From contig JAEDJV010000004.1 of NCBI GenBank assembly GCA_016296165.1, forward strand, positions 1 to 46,678: a stretch of DNA of 46,678 nucleotides. Direction: 5' to 3'. A model generated the notes under the pieces. That model had not been told where the DNA came from and made no database searches. It saw only the letters and a program-made list of their open reading frames with translations. Numbering within the stretch: the stretch's first letter is position 1; the number at the start of each line of letters is the position of its first letter. Positions 24,012-32,846 of the stretch are shown here, piece after piece. The position numbers were made by a program, and so were the translations under genes. The stretch comes from Oscillospiraceae bacterium (GTDB lineage Bacteria > Bacillota > Clostridia > Oscillospirales > Ruminococcaceae).

Positions 24012-25508
24012 TCACCTCTGTTTAAGCTGTTCCACAGTAAATCCGCTACTCTGCATTTTCCTGAATCCGACTCTCGTAATTATGTCACGCATAGAACTTC
24101 TCTTAAAAGGTGACACCGGCGAAAGCAGGAGAAATTCATAGTTGTCAGCAGCGCACAGATTAAACAGCAGAACTGAACCAAGCAGGCTTATCCCGTACAA
24201 TCCCCATATTCCCCCGGCAATAAGAAACAGGAACCTGAAAACTGTAATCGGATGATCCAGATCCGGTATCACAAATCCACTCACAACTGATATAGCTATG
24301 ACAGTAAGCATAGGCGTGCTTATAAGCCCTGAATCCACAGCCGCATCACCTATTATAAGTCCGGATACTATGCTTACTGCTCCGCCTACAGCTTCAGGGA
24401 GTCGTATTCCTGCCTCACGTATAACTTCATACATAAGCAGTACTATTATGGATTCCGTAATCAGCGACAGCGGCGCATTTTTTTCAGCTTCCACCAGCAT
24501 CATAAGCAGAGTTTTATTAAAAAATGCCGGATGATGAATCGCTATTGCCGTATATACTCCCGGAAGGAGAAGGGATATGAAAAACGCTGCATATTTGAGC
24601 CATCTTACAAATGTTGCATAATATGGTTTACAGTTATAGTCATCCATGGTCTGAAAATTTTCCGTAAACAGTTTAGGTACAAATATTACAAACGGCGTTC
24701 CGTCAACAATTACACCGACACGCCCTTCCAGCAGTTTCGAACACAAGACGTCCGGTCTCTCCGTAACTCCGCTTGAATCAAATATCCCCGAATGTTCCGG
24801 TTCAAGAAACGGTCTTACATAACCGCTTGAAAGAATTGTTTCAAGTTCCATGCTCTTAAGGGATTTTTTTATTCTGTTTATGAATTTTACAGGCACTCTG
24901 TCAGTCATATATGCAAGGCAGATATCAGTATGGCTCTTTTTTCCCATGATAAACAGTTCCAGTTTTAAAAACGGAGTCTTCATACGACGGCGGATAAGGG
25001 ACATATTGGTTCTTACTGTTTCTGTAAAACCGTCGTGTGCCCCCATTATATTCTGTTCGGATGTCGGCTCTGACACACCTCTTGTATTGTATCCCTGCAC
25101 ACCAAAAGCAAGTGCTCTGGAATTCCCCTCTGCTATAAGAACAGCAAATCCGGAATTTATGAGTCTTACGGTATCACCATAGTTATCCGACTTCGGTCTG
25201 TCAACCGAAAGCAGTTTTTTCGTGTCAAGATAATCCATAAGTTCCTCTGCAGTAAGTATCATTCCGCTGTCATTCAGCTTATTAAGGGGTTCAAGCACAA
25301 GTTCTGTTACCGTGCTGGTTGAAAGCATACCTTCGCAGCAGAGAAGTGCGGTTTTTACTCCGGCTATATCAACCTCGTTTATAAGCAGGTCCGAACTTTC
25401 AGAAGTTATCTGTTTTAATCTTTCCAGTTTCTTTTTAAGCGAAATATCGAGAATATCGTCCTGATAGTCCAGATGCACATTCATTTCCATGATATCAGCT
25501 CTTTTCAT
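24012..25508 (-). CDS. GerA-family spore germination protein
   Basis: A 498-residue protein of the GerA family. The N-terminal soluble domain (about residues 1-290) has SSDLLINEVDIAGVKTALLCCEGML and the family block GYNTRGVSEPTSEQNIMGAHDGFTE with R-T-N-x-S-L-I-R-R-R. Then VGVIVDGTPFVIFVPKLF leads into the membrane half (from about residue 305) with PGVYTAIAIHHP, EAGIRLPEAVGGAVSIVSGLIIGDAAVDSGL and D-L-D-H-P. GerA subunits form ring-like ion channels opened by germinants. It is the first gene of the operon; the ribosome binding site (AAGGAT, 13 bases away) is weak. Confidence 0.93.
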   Translation of the reverse strand: MKRADIMEMNVHLDYQDDILDISLKKKLERLKQITSESSDLLINEVDIAGVKTALLCCEGMLSTSTVTELVLEPLNKLNDSGMILTAEELMDYLDTKKLLSVDRPKSDNYGDTVRLINSGFAVLIAEGNSRALAFGVQGYNTRGVSEPTSEQNIMGAHDGFTETVRTNMSLIRRRMKTPFLKLELFIMGKKSHTDICLAYMTDRVPVKFINRIKKSLKSMELETILSSGYVRPFLEPEHSGIFDSSGVTERPDVLCSKLLEGRVGVIVDGTPFVIFVPKLFTENFQTMDDYNCKPYYATFVRWLKYAAFFISLLLPGVYTAIAIHHPAFFNKTLLMMLVEAEKNAPLSLITESIIVLLMYEVIREAGIRLPEAVGGAVSIVSGLIIGDAAVDSGLISTPMLTVIAISVVSGFVIPDLDHPITVFRFLFLIAGGIWGLYGISLLGSVLLFNLCAADNYEFLLLSPVSPFKRSSMRDIITRVGFRKMQSSGFTVEQLKQR

Positions 25509-25556
25509 AAGGAATTTTATCCTTAGTATCTGCAGATTTTTTCTGAAAATACATGC

Positions 25557-25601
25557 AAAAAAGATAACCGGTATATTTGCTGCAATACACCGGTTATCTT
25601 T
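25557..25601 (-). terminator. Terminator of the two-component operon
   Basis: An 18-bp stem with one mismatch, AAAGATAACCGGTATATT (25560-25577) and its partner at 25584-25601, 6-base loop, and a minus-strand T run. The upstream arm overlaps the last base of the response-regulator stop codon. It separates this operon from gerA. Confidence 0.88.
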
Positions 25602-26245
25602 CAGATTATGTTATTTTTTACTGCAAATACTGCAAGCTGCGTGCGGTCTTTAAGTCCCAGCTTGTCAAGCATGCGGGAGATGATATTTCTCACAGTTCCT
25701 TCAGCAAGGAACAGTTTCTGCGCTATATTTTTATTGTCATAACCCTCTGTGATAAGGATTATTATTTCACGCTCTCTTTCGGAAAGTTCCAAAGCAGCGC
25801 TGTTTGCAGGTTCAGAACGTCTGTTTGTAGAGGCAATCCTTTTCTGTATGCCGCTGTACACATTGGCTCCCAGCACGCTTATGCCGTTACTCACAGCCTT
25901 AACAGACTGTATAATCTTCGTGTTGTCCATTTCCTTGAGAATATATCCGTCTGCACCTGATTCCATAGCCTCTGATACAGTTTCATCATCATCAAAAGTA
26001 GTAAGTATAAGAACCTTTGTGTCAGGATATGTTTCCTTGATGTGCTTTGTTCCGTAAACGCCGTCATATTCAGGCATTCTCATATCCATAAGTACCACAT
26101 CAGGTCTGTGCTCACCGCAAAGTTCAAACGCCTCTTTTCCGTCTGCCGCAAGGCCAACGACACTTATATCACTGTCCTGTTCAAGTACAACCTGTATTCC
26201 CTGCCTTAGCATACCCAGGTCATCTGCAATAATTACCTTTATCAA
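25601..26245 (-). CDS. NarL/LuxR-type response regulator
   Basis: A 214-residue regulator. The receiver domain (1 to about 120) has the acidic pocket IIADD, the phosphoacceptor Asp at about 54 in VLMDMRMPEYDG, the Thr/Ser switch in ILTTFDDD and the Lys in GYILKEM. A linker of about 25 residues leads to the LuxR helix-turn-helix, LSEREREIIILITEGYDNKNIAQKLFLAEGTVRNIISRMLDKLG. It overlaps the kinase gene by four bases and is its cognate partner. It may bind the direct repeats upstream of the operon. Confidence 0.94.
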   Translation of the reverse strand: MIKVIIADDLGMLRQGIQVVLEQDSDISVVGLAADGKEAFELCGEHRPDVVLMDMRMPEYDGVYGTKHIKETYPDTKVLILTTFDDDETVSEAMESGADGYILKEMDNTKIIQSVKAVSNGISVLGANVYSGIQKRIASTNRRSEPANSAALELSEREREIIILITEGYDNKNIAQKLFLAEGTVRNIISRMLDKLGLKDRTQLAVFAVKNNII

Positions 26246-27846
26246 ATTCTCTCCTCCATCGGAATCTTGATGGCAGTTGTAAATCCGTTTCCTTCACTCG
26301 ACATAAACGAAACCTCTCCGCCAATTTCCCTTATTCTTCTTACCGTTCCGGTAAGTCCGTTTCCCTCGTTAATCTCACTGCAGCCGCATCCGTTATCAAA
26401 AACATAAACTTCAAGAGAGTTATCAAGGAATTTTGTTACTATATCTATTCTGTCAGCACCTGAATACCTTAAACTGTTTGTTATCGCTTCCCTGCATGAG
26501 TTGCATACTGCAGCAGCACAAAAGAGATACTTCTCCGTTTCTTCGCCCTGTACACATACATCGCATTCTATTCCCTTTACACTCTCAGCAAGTTCCTTTA
26601 TGCCGTCTGTAATGCTTGTATATGAATGTCTTTTTATATTGTTTACAGCCATACGAAGTGTTGTTATACCTGCTGTCGCTTCTAATGCTATGCTGTCTAT
26701 ATACTGTGCAGCCTCTTCCGGAAGGTCAGGATACTTTATCTTGAGAATCTTTGCGGCAGAACTTATCATGGTGAGAGTATGTCCTGCGGTGTCATGAACT
26801 TCCTGCGCAAGACGGTTTCTCTCCTTCTCTACTGCTATCTCTTCATTCGCCTCATTAAGTTTTCTGTTTTTCTCTATAAGCTCGTAATAGCGTGATACAT
26901 CTATCAAAATGAATGCTGACGCTATGAGAACACCACTGTCAAGCTGATTGTATCTTCTGACGCTTAGTCTCCTGTTATAAAAAGATATCTCTGTTTCAGA
27001 AAACAATCTGTTTCGGGAGTCCTCACTCTCAGCGTTTTTTACCGTTCTTAAAAAGTTTTCGATTCCTTCACATTCATTAAGAAGCTCCTCCGCAGTTTCG
27101 TTAATGTATGTAATCTCATCAAACCTGTCTGTAACTATTATTCCTCCCGGAACATTTTTAAAAATCTTAGGAAACGTCATATAGTTTACATCAAGGAAAT
27201 CATATTTGTAAACAGCCATCAGAATCACCAAACTTGTCAGCGCGAATCCAAAAGGGGTCGGATCAAAACGTTCCGGAAGTTTTCCTGTAATAAAAATTAC
27301 ATTCAGTGCTGTAGGAATAATTACAGAAAGTGCCACGAACGTTGCCTGCCTTTTTGACGCCTTCTTCTCAACAAATGATTTTCTGTAAACATTTATTACA
27401 CCGGTTAAAATGCAGATATAAGTAAATGCAACATTTTCATAGAAGAGTACTCCATGATCCACTCTTTCAATTGATAAACTGGTATAATAGAACTTATGCA
27501 GAGGATTGGTAACTACTGCAATATAGTTTAAAGCAGAGACAGTATACAGTATATTGACAGCGGTCTGTCTTTTCTTCTGTGCGCGGTACAGCAACGAAAA
27601 ATGCACCCACGCAGATCCGATAAAACATACGCCTATATTTCCGAAAACATAACAAAGATACAGCTGGAAATCATCCACTGCAAGCAGATCTGTAATTTTT
27701 GAAACAGACCACACGATAATTAAAGTCTGGCACATAATAAACGCATATTTTACTTTTTCCTTTTTAGCACGAAACGCAAGCCAGATTATACTGATACACA
27801 TGCCTATCAGCGCAAATATATGTATCGTCGCATAGATAATGTTCAT
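26242..27846 (-). CDS. Membrane sensor histidine kinase (7TM-type, HisKA_3)
   Basis: A 534-residue kinase. Residues 1 to about 215 hold seven hydrophobic helices as in the 7TM sensor kinase N-terminus. A PAS-like region (about 225-320) contains VPGGIIVTDRFDEITYINETAEELL. A coiled coil leads into the dimerisation helix, with the phosphorylated histidine in QEVHDTAGHTL at about residue 351. The ATPase domain has the N box near EAITNSLRYSGA and the glycine-rich DNGCG and GNGLTGTVRRIREIGG segments. The ATG has GGAGG eight bases upstream. The signal is unknown. Confidence 0.93.
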   Translation of the reverse strand: MNIIYATIHIFALIGMCISIIWLAFRAKKEKVKYAFIMCQTLIIVWSVSKITDLLAVDDFQLYLCYVFGNIGVCFIGSAWVHFSLLYRAQKKRQTAVNILYTVSALNYIAVVTNPLHKFYYTSLSIERVDHGVLFYENVAFTYICILTGVINVYRKSFVEKKASKRQATFVALSVIIPTALNVIFITGKLPERFDPTPFGFALTSLVILMAVYKYDFLDVNYMTFPKIFKNVPGGIIVTDRFDEITYINETAEELLNECEGIENFLRTVKNAESEDSRNRLFSETEISFYNRRLSVRRYNQLDSGVLIASAFILIDVSRYYELIEKNRKLNEANEEIAVEKERNRLAQEVHDTAGHTLTMISSAAKILKIKYPDLPEEAAQYIDSIALEATAGITTLRMAVNNIKRHSYTSITDGIKELAESVKGIECDVCVQGEETEKYLFCAAAVCNSCREAITNSLRYSGADRIDIVTKFLDNSLEVYVFDNGCGCSEINEGNGLTGTVRRIREIGGEVSFMSSEGNGFTTAIKIPMEERI

Positions 27847-27914
27847 TTTGTCTTCCTCCGGAAAATATTATACATCCAATCCTTACTTTTTTCAACACTT
27901 TCTGAAATTTAACG

Positions 27915-27948
27915 AAAAAACGGAGAACGCAATTGTTCCCCGTTCTCT
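27915..27948 (-). terminator. Terminator hairpin in the leader of the two-component operon
   Basis: On the minus strand GAGAACG (27947-27941) and CGTTCTC (27929-27923) pair across an 11-base loop, followed by CG and TTTTTT (27920-27915). It lies between the candidate promoter at 28035-28063 and the kinase ATG, so it would stop most transcripts unless disrupted. It is a candidate attenuator. Confidence 0.5.
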
Positions 27949-27966
27949 TTATGTATATCTTTTGTT

Positions 27967-28023
27967 CTACAGAATATCTCGATAATAAGCAACAGAATCC
28001 ATCGCACAAATAACATATTCCAT
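27967..28023 (-). CDS. Possible 18-codon leader peptide
   Basis: An ATG at 28023 opens MEYVICAMDSVAYYRDIL, ending in TAG 18 bases before the leader terminator. The predicted transcript start is only about five bases ahead, so it would be nearly leaderless and has no ribosome binding site. No run of a single amino acid points to classic attenuation. Purely a candidate. Confidence 0.2.
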   Translation of the reverse strand: MEYVICAMDSVAYYRDIL

Positions 28024-28034
28024 TGTCTGATAAT

Positions 28035-28063
28035 ATTATAGCACAGTATATAAAAAAATGGAA
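28035..28063 (-). promoter_or_regulatory. Candidate promoter of the two-component operon
   Basis: Minus-strand TATAAT (28040-28035) with a 17-base spacer from TTCCAT (28063-28058), a poor -35. Direct repeats lie directly upstream, the arrangement expected for an activated promoter. Confidence 0.5.
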
Positions 28064-28068
28064 TATGT

Positions 28069-28102
28069 CATTTGTCACTTCTTAGAATGACATTTGTCAC
28101 TT
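28069..28102 (-). promoter_or_regulatory. Direct repeats upstream of the two-component promoter
   Basis: AAGTGACAAATG occurs at 28102-28091 and 28080-28069 on the minus strand, 22 bases apart (two helical turns). Each is followed by (T/A)CAT. The upstream copy continues to a palindrome, TGACAAATGTCA. The position just upstream of the weak -35 suggests binding of the response regulator encoded by the operon. Confidence 0.5.
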
Positions 28103-28320
28103 TTTCAACATTAGCCATTAAAAGTGTTTAAAAACTGTCTCTGAACAAAGGGAGGTCATACCGAAATAAGTTGAGATGACTTCATGTTTTATATCTTCAC
28201 GGCAGAAAATCCTGATTCGATAAGCGGAATGATATTACATACCTTTTGCACATCAAAATGTATCATCATAAAAATATCGCAGATAATAAAATAAAACACT
28301 TCACCAAAGGAGGAACTGCA

Positions 28321-28821
28321 ATGACAGTAGCAATCATCCGGACTTTCATACTTTATGTAATAGTAATATTCTCTGTCCGGTTCATGGGGAAACGCCAGAT
28401 AGGACAGATGCAGCCTACTGAACTGGTTATTACTATACTCATCTCAAATATCGCCACCCTGTCACTCGAGGACCCTGATGCACCGTTGCTTACGGGAATG
28501 GTTCCGATACTGTTTCTGGTTTCATTTGATGTAATAATATCTGTTTTTACAATGAAATTCCCGCATTTCAGAAGATTTGTTTCAGGTTCTCCGCAGATAA
28601 TAATAAACAACGGCATACTCGACAAAACCAAACTGCGAACACTGCGCATGTCACAGGATGACCTGGTTGAAGCACTCCGGGGTCTGAATATATTTGACAT
28701 ATCAGAAGTACAGTTTGCTGTTGTTGAAACAAACGGTCAGATATCTGCATATCAGAAAGAACCCTACAGAACAGCCGAAAAACGTGATATAAGTGATATA
28801 AAAGGAAAATCTGAAAAATGA
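28321..28821 (+). CDS. DUF421-domain membrane protein (YetF-like)
   Basis: The start is ATG 28321, seven bases after AAAGGAGG; an in-frame upstream extension lacks a site. The 166-residue product has three membrane helices in the first 85 residues (including MGKRQIGQMQPTELVITILISN). A small DUF421 domain follows with GSPQIIINNGILDKTKLRTLRMSQDDLVEALR and a VQFAVVETNGQISAY strand. Family members such as YetF are membrane proteins linked to spore lipid and envelope traits in bacilli; the biochemical role is not known. The next gene overlaps by four bases and encodes DUF4363, a recurrent partner in Clostridia. Confidence 0.88.
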   Translation: MTVAIIRTFILYVIVIFSVRFMGKRQIGQMQPTELVITILISNIATLSLEDPDAPLLTGMVPILFLVSFDVIISVFTMKFPHFRRFVSGSPQIIINNGILDKTKLRTLRMSQDDLVEALRGLNIFDISEVQFAVVETNGQISAYQKEPYRTAEKRDISDIKGKSEK

Positions 28822-29195
28822 ACCGCATTTATACAAGTATAATAATTATAATCTCTGTAATCCTGATTGATATATATTCGCATCATGTCATACTCAGAGA
28901 AGAAAATGCACTTGAAAACACGCTGACTGCAGTACAGACATATTCTCTTGATAAAGATACAGAAAATGCACTCAGTCTGGCCGAAGAACTTACGGAGCAA
29001 TGGGAAAAAAGCCGTAAGAAACTTGCACTCTTTGTAAGCGACAAAACCCTTGATGAGATAAGCGACAGCATCTCAAAAATAGTCCCTCTGCTGGAATCGG
29101 ACAGTGATGAAGTATCTGCAGAAGCTGAATATGTAAAACGCAAACTTCTGCGGACACACACAAGGGATCTCCCGGAAATTCATAATATATTCTGA
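28818..29195 (+). CDS. DUF4363-like single-pass membrane protein
   Basis: A 125-residue protein starting with one hydrophobic helix (about residues 4-22), followed by an almost wholly helical acidic region (LAEELTEQWEKSRKKLALFVSDKTLDEISDSISKI cut across two helices). This matches the DUF4363 pattern and the gene is coupled (ATGA) to the DUF421 gene. No known activity. It converges on the WG-repeat gene with only two bases between the stops and no obvious terminator. Confidence 0.75.
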   Translation: MNRIYTSIIIIISVILIDIYSHHVILREENALENTLTAVQTYSLDKDTENALSLAEELTEQWEKSRKKLALFVSDKTLDEISDSISKIVPLLESDSDEVSAEAEYVKRKLLRTHTRDLPEIHNIF

Positions 29196-29197
29196 TT

Positions 29198-30391
29198 TTA
29201 CCTGTAGAGATCCAGAATCATTATTCTCCAGTATCCGTCCTGCAGAACACAGGTTCTCCCGTTTTCCGAAAACTCATACACATCGTCAAAACATATATCT
29301 GTAAGAACTTCACCGTTTTCATCTGCAAAGCCCCATAAGTTGTCACAGTTTACAGGAGTAAGACCGCATACCGCCTTTACCGTGTCGGAAACTTCATTTC
29401 CATGCACGTCAAGACTTACCTGTTTTCCGTTTTTTACTGCTGATATTATGCCGTTTTTCACACAGAAACCATAATCATCAAGTTCAATGTCATCAAATAT
29501 ATAACCCGTAATCTCATTAAGTGAATCATCGATAACTGCCCATTTTCCGGACTTTTTAACCGCCGCAGCACCATCTGAAAATGCTCCTGCATAATCGAAT
29601 GTTTTTGTCTCCTCTTTATAGTCAAGCCTCATGTAACCATACACACCGTCTGCGGAAAAAGGTGCAAATCCGCATGAATATGCACCAAGATAATCGTATT
29701 TTCTGTTCGGGACGTATTTTATCCTTCCCTCCAGATCAGAAAAATACCACTTTCCCTCATTGCATACAGGAATAATATCCTCGTCAGTATTGCAGGCGCC
29801 AATATCATCATACTTCATTACAAGCTGAAGCTGACCGTTTTCATCGGCAAGTCCCCATCTTCCTTTTTCGTCACTTACTGCACAGTACTGATTATAAAAC
29901 CCTTTTACACCGGAAAATTTTTTATTTCCCATACTGTAACTTCCCCGTATGTGATTTCCGAGGTTTTTTATATCTTCAGGCATGTCATTTCCTGGGGCTT
30001 TTTCAAGGTACTCCATGGCTGTTTTTATATCACCTGAGCGAAAATAATACTCACTCATTGCAAGCCATGACCTGTCTGATTCGGGAGTTTCCTCCGCAGC
30101 CATGCGACAGTATTTAAGGAAAGCGTTCCTGTCACCGCATTTTAAGTAATTATCCGCTGCACGAAGCATTATTTCAGCATCATCTTTTCTTATCTCAAGA
30201 GCCTTTACACAGTAGCCGGCCGCTGTAATATATGCTTCCTTTTCTTCGTGTTCGGAAACTCTGGAAAGATAATCATCAAGCAGCTCCTCGTCTCTGTGCG
30301 TATTTCCGGACACATTATACCAGGCCGACGCTATAAGAACTGCCATCCCGGCAAACAGAACATACCCTTTTAAAGAATTTTTATTTTTCAT
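29198..30391 (-). CDS. Membrane-anchored TPR and WG-repeat protein, last gene of the tad operon
   Basis: A 397-residue protein with an N-terminal membrane helix (about residues 8-25). A TPR-like helical region (about 45-140) has AAGYCVKALEIRKDDAEIMLRAA split over the repeat and WLAMSEYYFRSGDIKTAMEYLEKA. Several WG-type repeats follow (RWGLADENGQLQL, KWYFSDLEGRI, KWAVIDDSLNEI, LWGFADENGEV). It begins eight bases after the prepilin peptidase and is transcribed with it. The TPR part may play the role of TadD, the TPR lipoprotein of classical tad loci, but no lipobox is present. WG repeats probably form a beta-propeller-like surface for protein contacts. Confidence 0.75.
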   Translation of the reverse strand: MKNKNSLKGYVLFAGMAVLIASAWYNVSGNTHRDEELLDDYLSRVSEHEEKEAYITAAGYCVKALEIRKDDAEIMLRAADNYLKCGDRNAFLKYCRMAAEETPESDRSWLAMSEYYFRSGDIKTAMEYLEKAPGNDMPEDIKNLGNHIRGSYSMGNKKFSGVKGFYNQYCAVSDEKGRWGLADENGQLQLVMKYDDIGACNTDEDIIPVCNEGKWYFSDLEGRIKYVPNRKYDYLGAYSCGFAPFSADGVYGYMRLDYKEETKTFDYAGAFSDGAAAVKKSGKWAVIDDSLNEITGYIFDDIELDDYGFCVKNGIISAVKNGKQVSLDVHGNEVSDTVKAVCGLTPVNCDNLWGFADENGEVLTDICFDDVYEFSENGRTCVLQDGYWRIMILDLYR

Positions 30392-30399
30392 AGATTACC

Positions 30400-31032
30400 T
30401 CACATACCAGTAAAAATATATAAAAGCATTCCGGCAAACGCAAACGGCGCCATAGGGATGCAGTCCTTCACACCGCATTTTTTTGAAATAATAAGGATTA
30501 TTCCACAGACAGCACAAAAAAATGTTGAATAAATAAGCACGTCAATCACACCATACAGTCCCAGAAAATATCCTGTTACCGCAAACATCTTAACATCTCC
30601 GGCACCTAATCCCTTTCCGGAAATAACAGACACAATCGCAAGTATGATAAATCCCGCAGCTAATCCGACAGCTGAACGTACAAACACAGATAAAAGAGCA
30701 TGTTCTGCAAGCCCCTGCACGAGTATTAATGCTGTTCTTAAAACCAGAGCTCCGGCAATATATAAATTAGGGATAACTCTGTGTCTGAAATCAATAACAG
30801 CAAGTAAAAAAATGAAGTTACTTATAACTGAAGTATTGAGAATTCTGAACACTCCGCCTTCCTTCACAGTGAAAGCCGCGGCAAGATCACATACCATAAA
30901 TACGGCCAATGAAACAAAAAAACGCAAAACACGTCTGTTATCATCTCTGTCGCTCTCCCTGATAATATTAAGTTTTAAAAATGCCGCCGCTGATATTACT
31001 GCCGTTACTGAGGCTGTTATTATTTCTGTCAT
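30400..31032 (-). CDS. tadV: Prepilin peptidase, A24 family (TadV/CpaA-like)
   Basis: A 210-residue membrane peptidase with about six helices. The two catalytic aspartates are visible: one in AVIDFRHRVIPN and one in the GKGLGAGDVKMFAVTGYFLG motif (G-x-G-D family pattern). The N-terminal methylase domain of large PilD enzymes is missing, as in TadV/CpaA. It would cleave the leader of the Flp pilin and the TadE/TadG pseudopilins encoded just upstream. GGAG precedes the ATG. Confidence 0.92.
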   Translation of the reverse strand: MTEIITASVTAVISAAAFLKLNIIRESDRDDNRRVLRFFVSLAVFMVCDLAAAFTVKEGGVFRILNTSVISNFIFLLAVIDFRHRVIPNLYIAGALVLRTALILVQGLAEHALLSVFVRSAVGLAAGFIILAIVSVISGKGLGAGDVKMFAVTGYFLGLYGVIDVLIYSTFFCAVCGIILIISKKCGVKDCIPMAPFAFAGMLLYIFTGM

Positions 31033-31044
31033 TATTTATTCTCC

Positions 31045-32163
31045 TTATAAAAGCGCCTTTTCGCGATATTCTATTTTTATGCTTATTCCTTTATCTTTTC
31101 CGGTGACTTCTGCAGCAGTCTCACAGGCTTTCTTCAGTTTTTCCGATGAAGCTGCCTCTTCAGGCATGATTATAAGCAGAGCACCTTTTTTGGTTTCCGG
31201 TTCCGGAATAAATATCCCGTTTTCTGTATGAAGTTTTCCTGAATATTTTTCAATACATTCATTAAGTTTGTCTGCATATTTTTCAAACTGCTGCCTCAGG
31301 GCTTTTTCTTTTATTTCATAATCCTCAGGATCAGAGCTTCCGGAGGATTTGCATGATGAATATGTAGCAGTAAATATATTTATTGAATTTATCATGGTAT
31401 ATGTACCGCCGCCGTAAAGATCTATTCCATAGCCGGACTTTATAGCTCCATACTTGTTTTCCGACTTTATCTCGCTTATCCATGCCTTGCCGCGTTCAAA
31501 GTTATTCAGATTCCACTTTGATTCAGGAGGTTCTTCTGTCTTTTCCCTTTCGGGAATCCAGGCAGATGTAACTGCAGTATTTTTCATCGTAAGACCTATA
31601 CCGTTCTTAATCAGTCCGAATGTCTTCAGCTTAACCTTGTAAACTGCAACTATCTCAACGCTGTTTCCTTCTCTGAGTACTGAAGAATACCTGAAATCTA
31701 TGTCATCCGTTGTTATGCCTGCAAGATTATAAAGATATTTGTCTGTTTCCTTACGGCTTCCTGCAACATTTTCTGCAAATACTGCTCTGAAAACAGGCTC
31801 TCCCACGATTCCGCCTATTGTTTTTCCACCAGTAAGCATGTCGGTCATCTGTTTCAGAATACTGCCGGATTCACCATCTTCAGCTTCACTCTCCTCCATA
31901 AGTCCGGAAAGCCCGCTGATATTGTCAATTGCTTCTCCTACAGTTGCGCCGGACTTTTCAAGATACTCTGAAACACCCAGCCTGTCTGCAGCATAGCAAT
32001 ATCTTGATATTTCTGCTGCTGTTCTGTCTATCCCGCACTGTACTGCACATTCTGCTCTGACTGTACATACAAGTGACAATATGCACATATATCCCAGAAT
32101 AAAAAACACCAGTGCAAATGACGCTTCTATCGTAACCGACCCTGAAAGTCCTTTTTTCTTCAT
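31045..32163 (-). CDS. TadE/TadG-like pseudopilin, large form
   Basis: The start is ATG 32163 (MKKKGLSGSVTIEAS), eight bases after GGTGGG; a GTG nine bases earlier overlaps the preceding stop. The N-terminus has a type IV pilin processing site, G then SVTIE with glutamate at +5, followed by a membrane helix of about 22 residues. The remaining 340 residues are extracellular and hydrophilic, with an acidic segment and a C-terminal region ending in a strand-rich fold. In tad systems such proteins are minor pilins. It lies between tadE and the prepilin peptidase gene. Confidence 0.8.
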   Translation of the reverse strand: MKKKGLSGSVTIEASFALVFFILGYMCILSLVCTVRAECAVQCGIDRTAAEISRYCYAADRLGVSEYLEKSGATVGEAIDNISGLSGLMEESEAEDGESGSILKQMTDMLTGGKTIGGIVGEPVFRAVFAENVAGSRKETDKYLYNLAGITTDDIDFRYSSVLREGNSVEIVAVYKVKLKTFGLIKNGIGLTMKNTAVTSAWIPEREKTEEPPESKWNLNNFERGKAWISEIKSENKYGAIKSGYGIDLYGGGTYTMINSINIFTATYSSCKSSGSSDPEDYEIKEKALRQQFEKYADKLNECIEKYSGKLHTENGIFIPEPETKKGALLIIMPEEAASSEKLKKACETAAEVTGKDKGISIKIEYREKALL

Positions 32164-32168
32164 TTTGT

Positions 32169-32846
32169 TCACCCACCACTGTCTGCTTTAAGACTTTTTA
32201 ATATCTCTGAAATCTTATCACGCATATCTGAAAATTTATCTTTCACACCAGTCTTTTCGGAAATAAAATTCACCGTTTCAACTGTAAGATCAGTATTTCT
32301 GACAAATTCAGCCGAATCAGAAGTAAGTGCTGAAGATGAAACGCTCATTCTGTACTCGTCGCTTAGTCCTGCAAGGCTAAAAAACCCCGGCATTTTCACG
32401 TCTCTGTGTACTGAAACAATAACTTTTCTTCCAAACATCTGCCGCTTTATCTCTATATTGCATTCTGCAGCGGCAGAATTAAAAAACAAACCCGAAACAT
32501 ATTCTTTCACGCTGTCTTCATATCTGCTGTCTGCTTTTTGCACACCAAGATACCTGTAAGGCTCTCTGTCATCATAGGCCCTGTTTACTGCCGGTTTTCC
32601 CGGTCCGTCCGCAGTTTCTGTAAGATTATAAACATCCACCAGTTCATCATACCCGGCAAATGAAATGTTTTTTGCAATCATGTCTGCTGTCATCTGAGTT
32701 CTGAGATCAAGCAATGTTACCTCCAGAACATATACTCCGATAAATATCATTGCTGCGACCATAAGTATAACTATCGGATAGACAAAAGTGGCTTCCAGTA
32801 CTGAAACACTCCCGCTTTCATCTTTTATAAAATCAGATTTTCGCAA
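32169..32846 (-). CDS. tadE: TadE-like pseudopilin (TTG start)
   Basis: A 225-residue protein whose conserved start region, DESGSVSVLEATFVYPIVIL, forces the initiation codon upstream of residue 9. The only candidate is TTG 32846, inside the end of flp, with a weak AGGTAAAG before it. The cleavage site is G followed by SVSVLE (Glu at +5), then one membrane helix; the rest is extracellular. The 14-base overlap with flp suggests translational coupling. A minor pilin of the Tad pilus. Confidence 0.82.
   Translation of the reverse strand: MRKSDFIKDESGSVSVLEATFVYPIVILMVAAMIFIGVYVLEVTLLDLRTQMTADMIAKNISFAGYDELVDVYNLTETADGPGKPAVNRAYDDREPYRYLGVQKADSRYEDSVKEYVSGLFFNSAAAECNIEIKRQMFGRKVIVSVHRDVKMPGFFSLAGLSDEYRMSVSSSALTSDSAEFVRNTDLTVETVNFISEKTGVKDKFSDMRDKISEILKSLKADSGG

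Noticed and set aside
27764..28078. A 104-codon minus-strand frame over the leader of the two-component operon
   Set aside because: It overlaps the kinase start in another frame, runs through the terminator hairpin and has no start signal.
30644..31231. A 195-codon plus-strand frame across the prepilin peptidase and TadG-like genes
   Set aside because: Antisense to two recognised tad genes with correct start signals.
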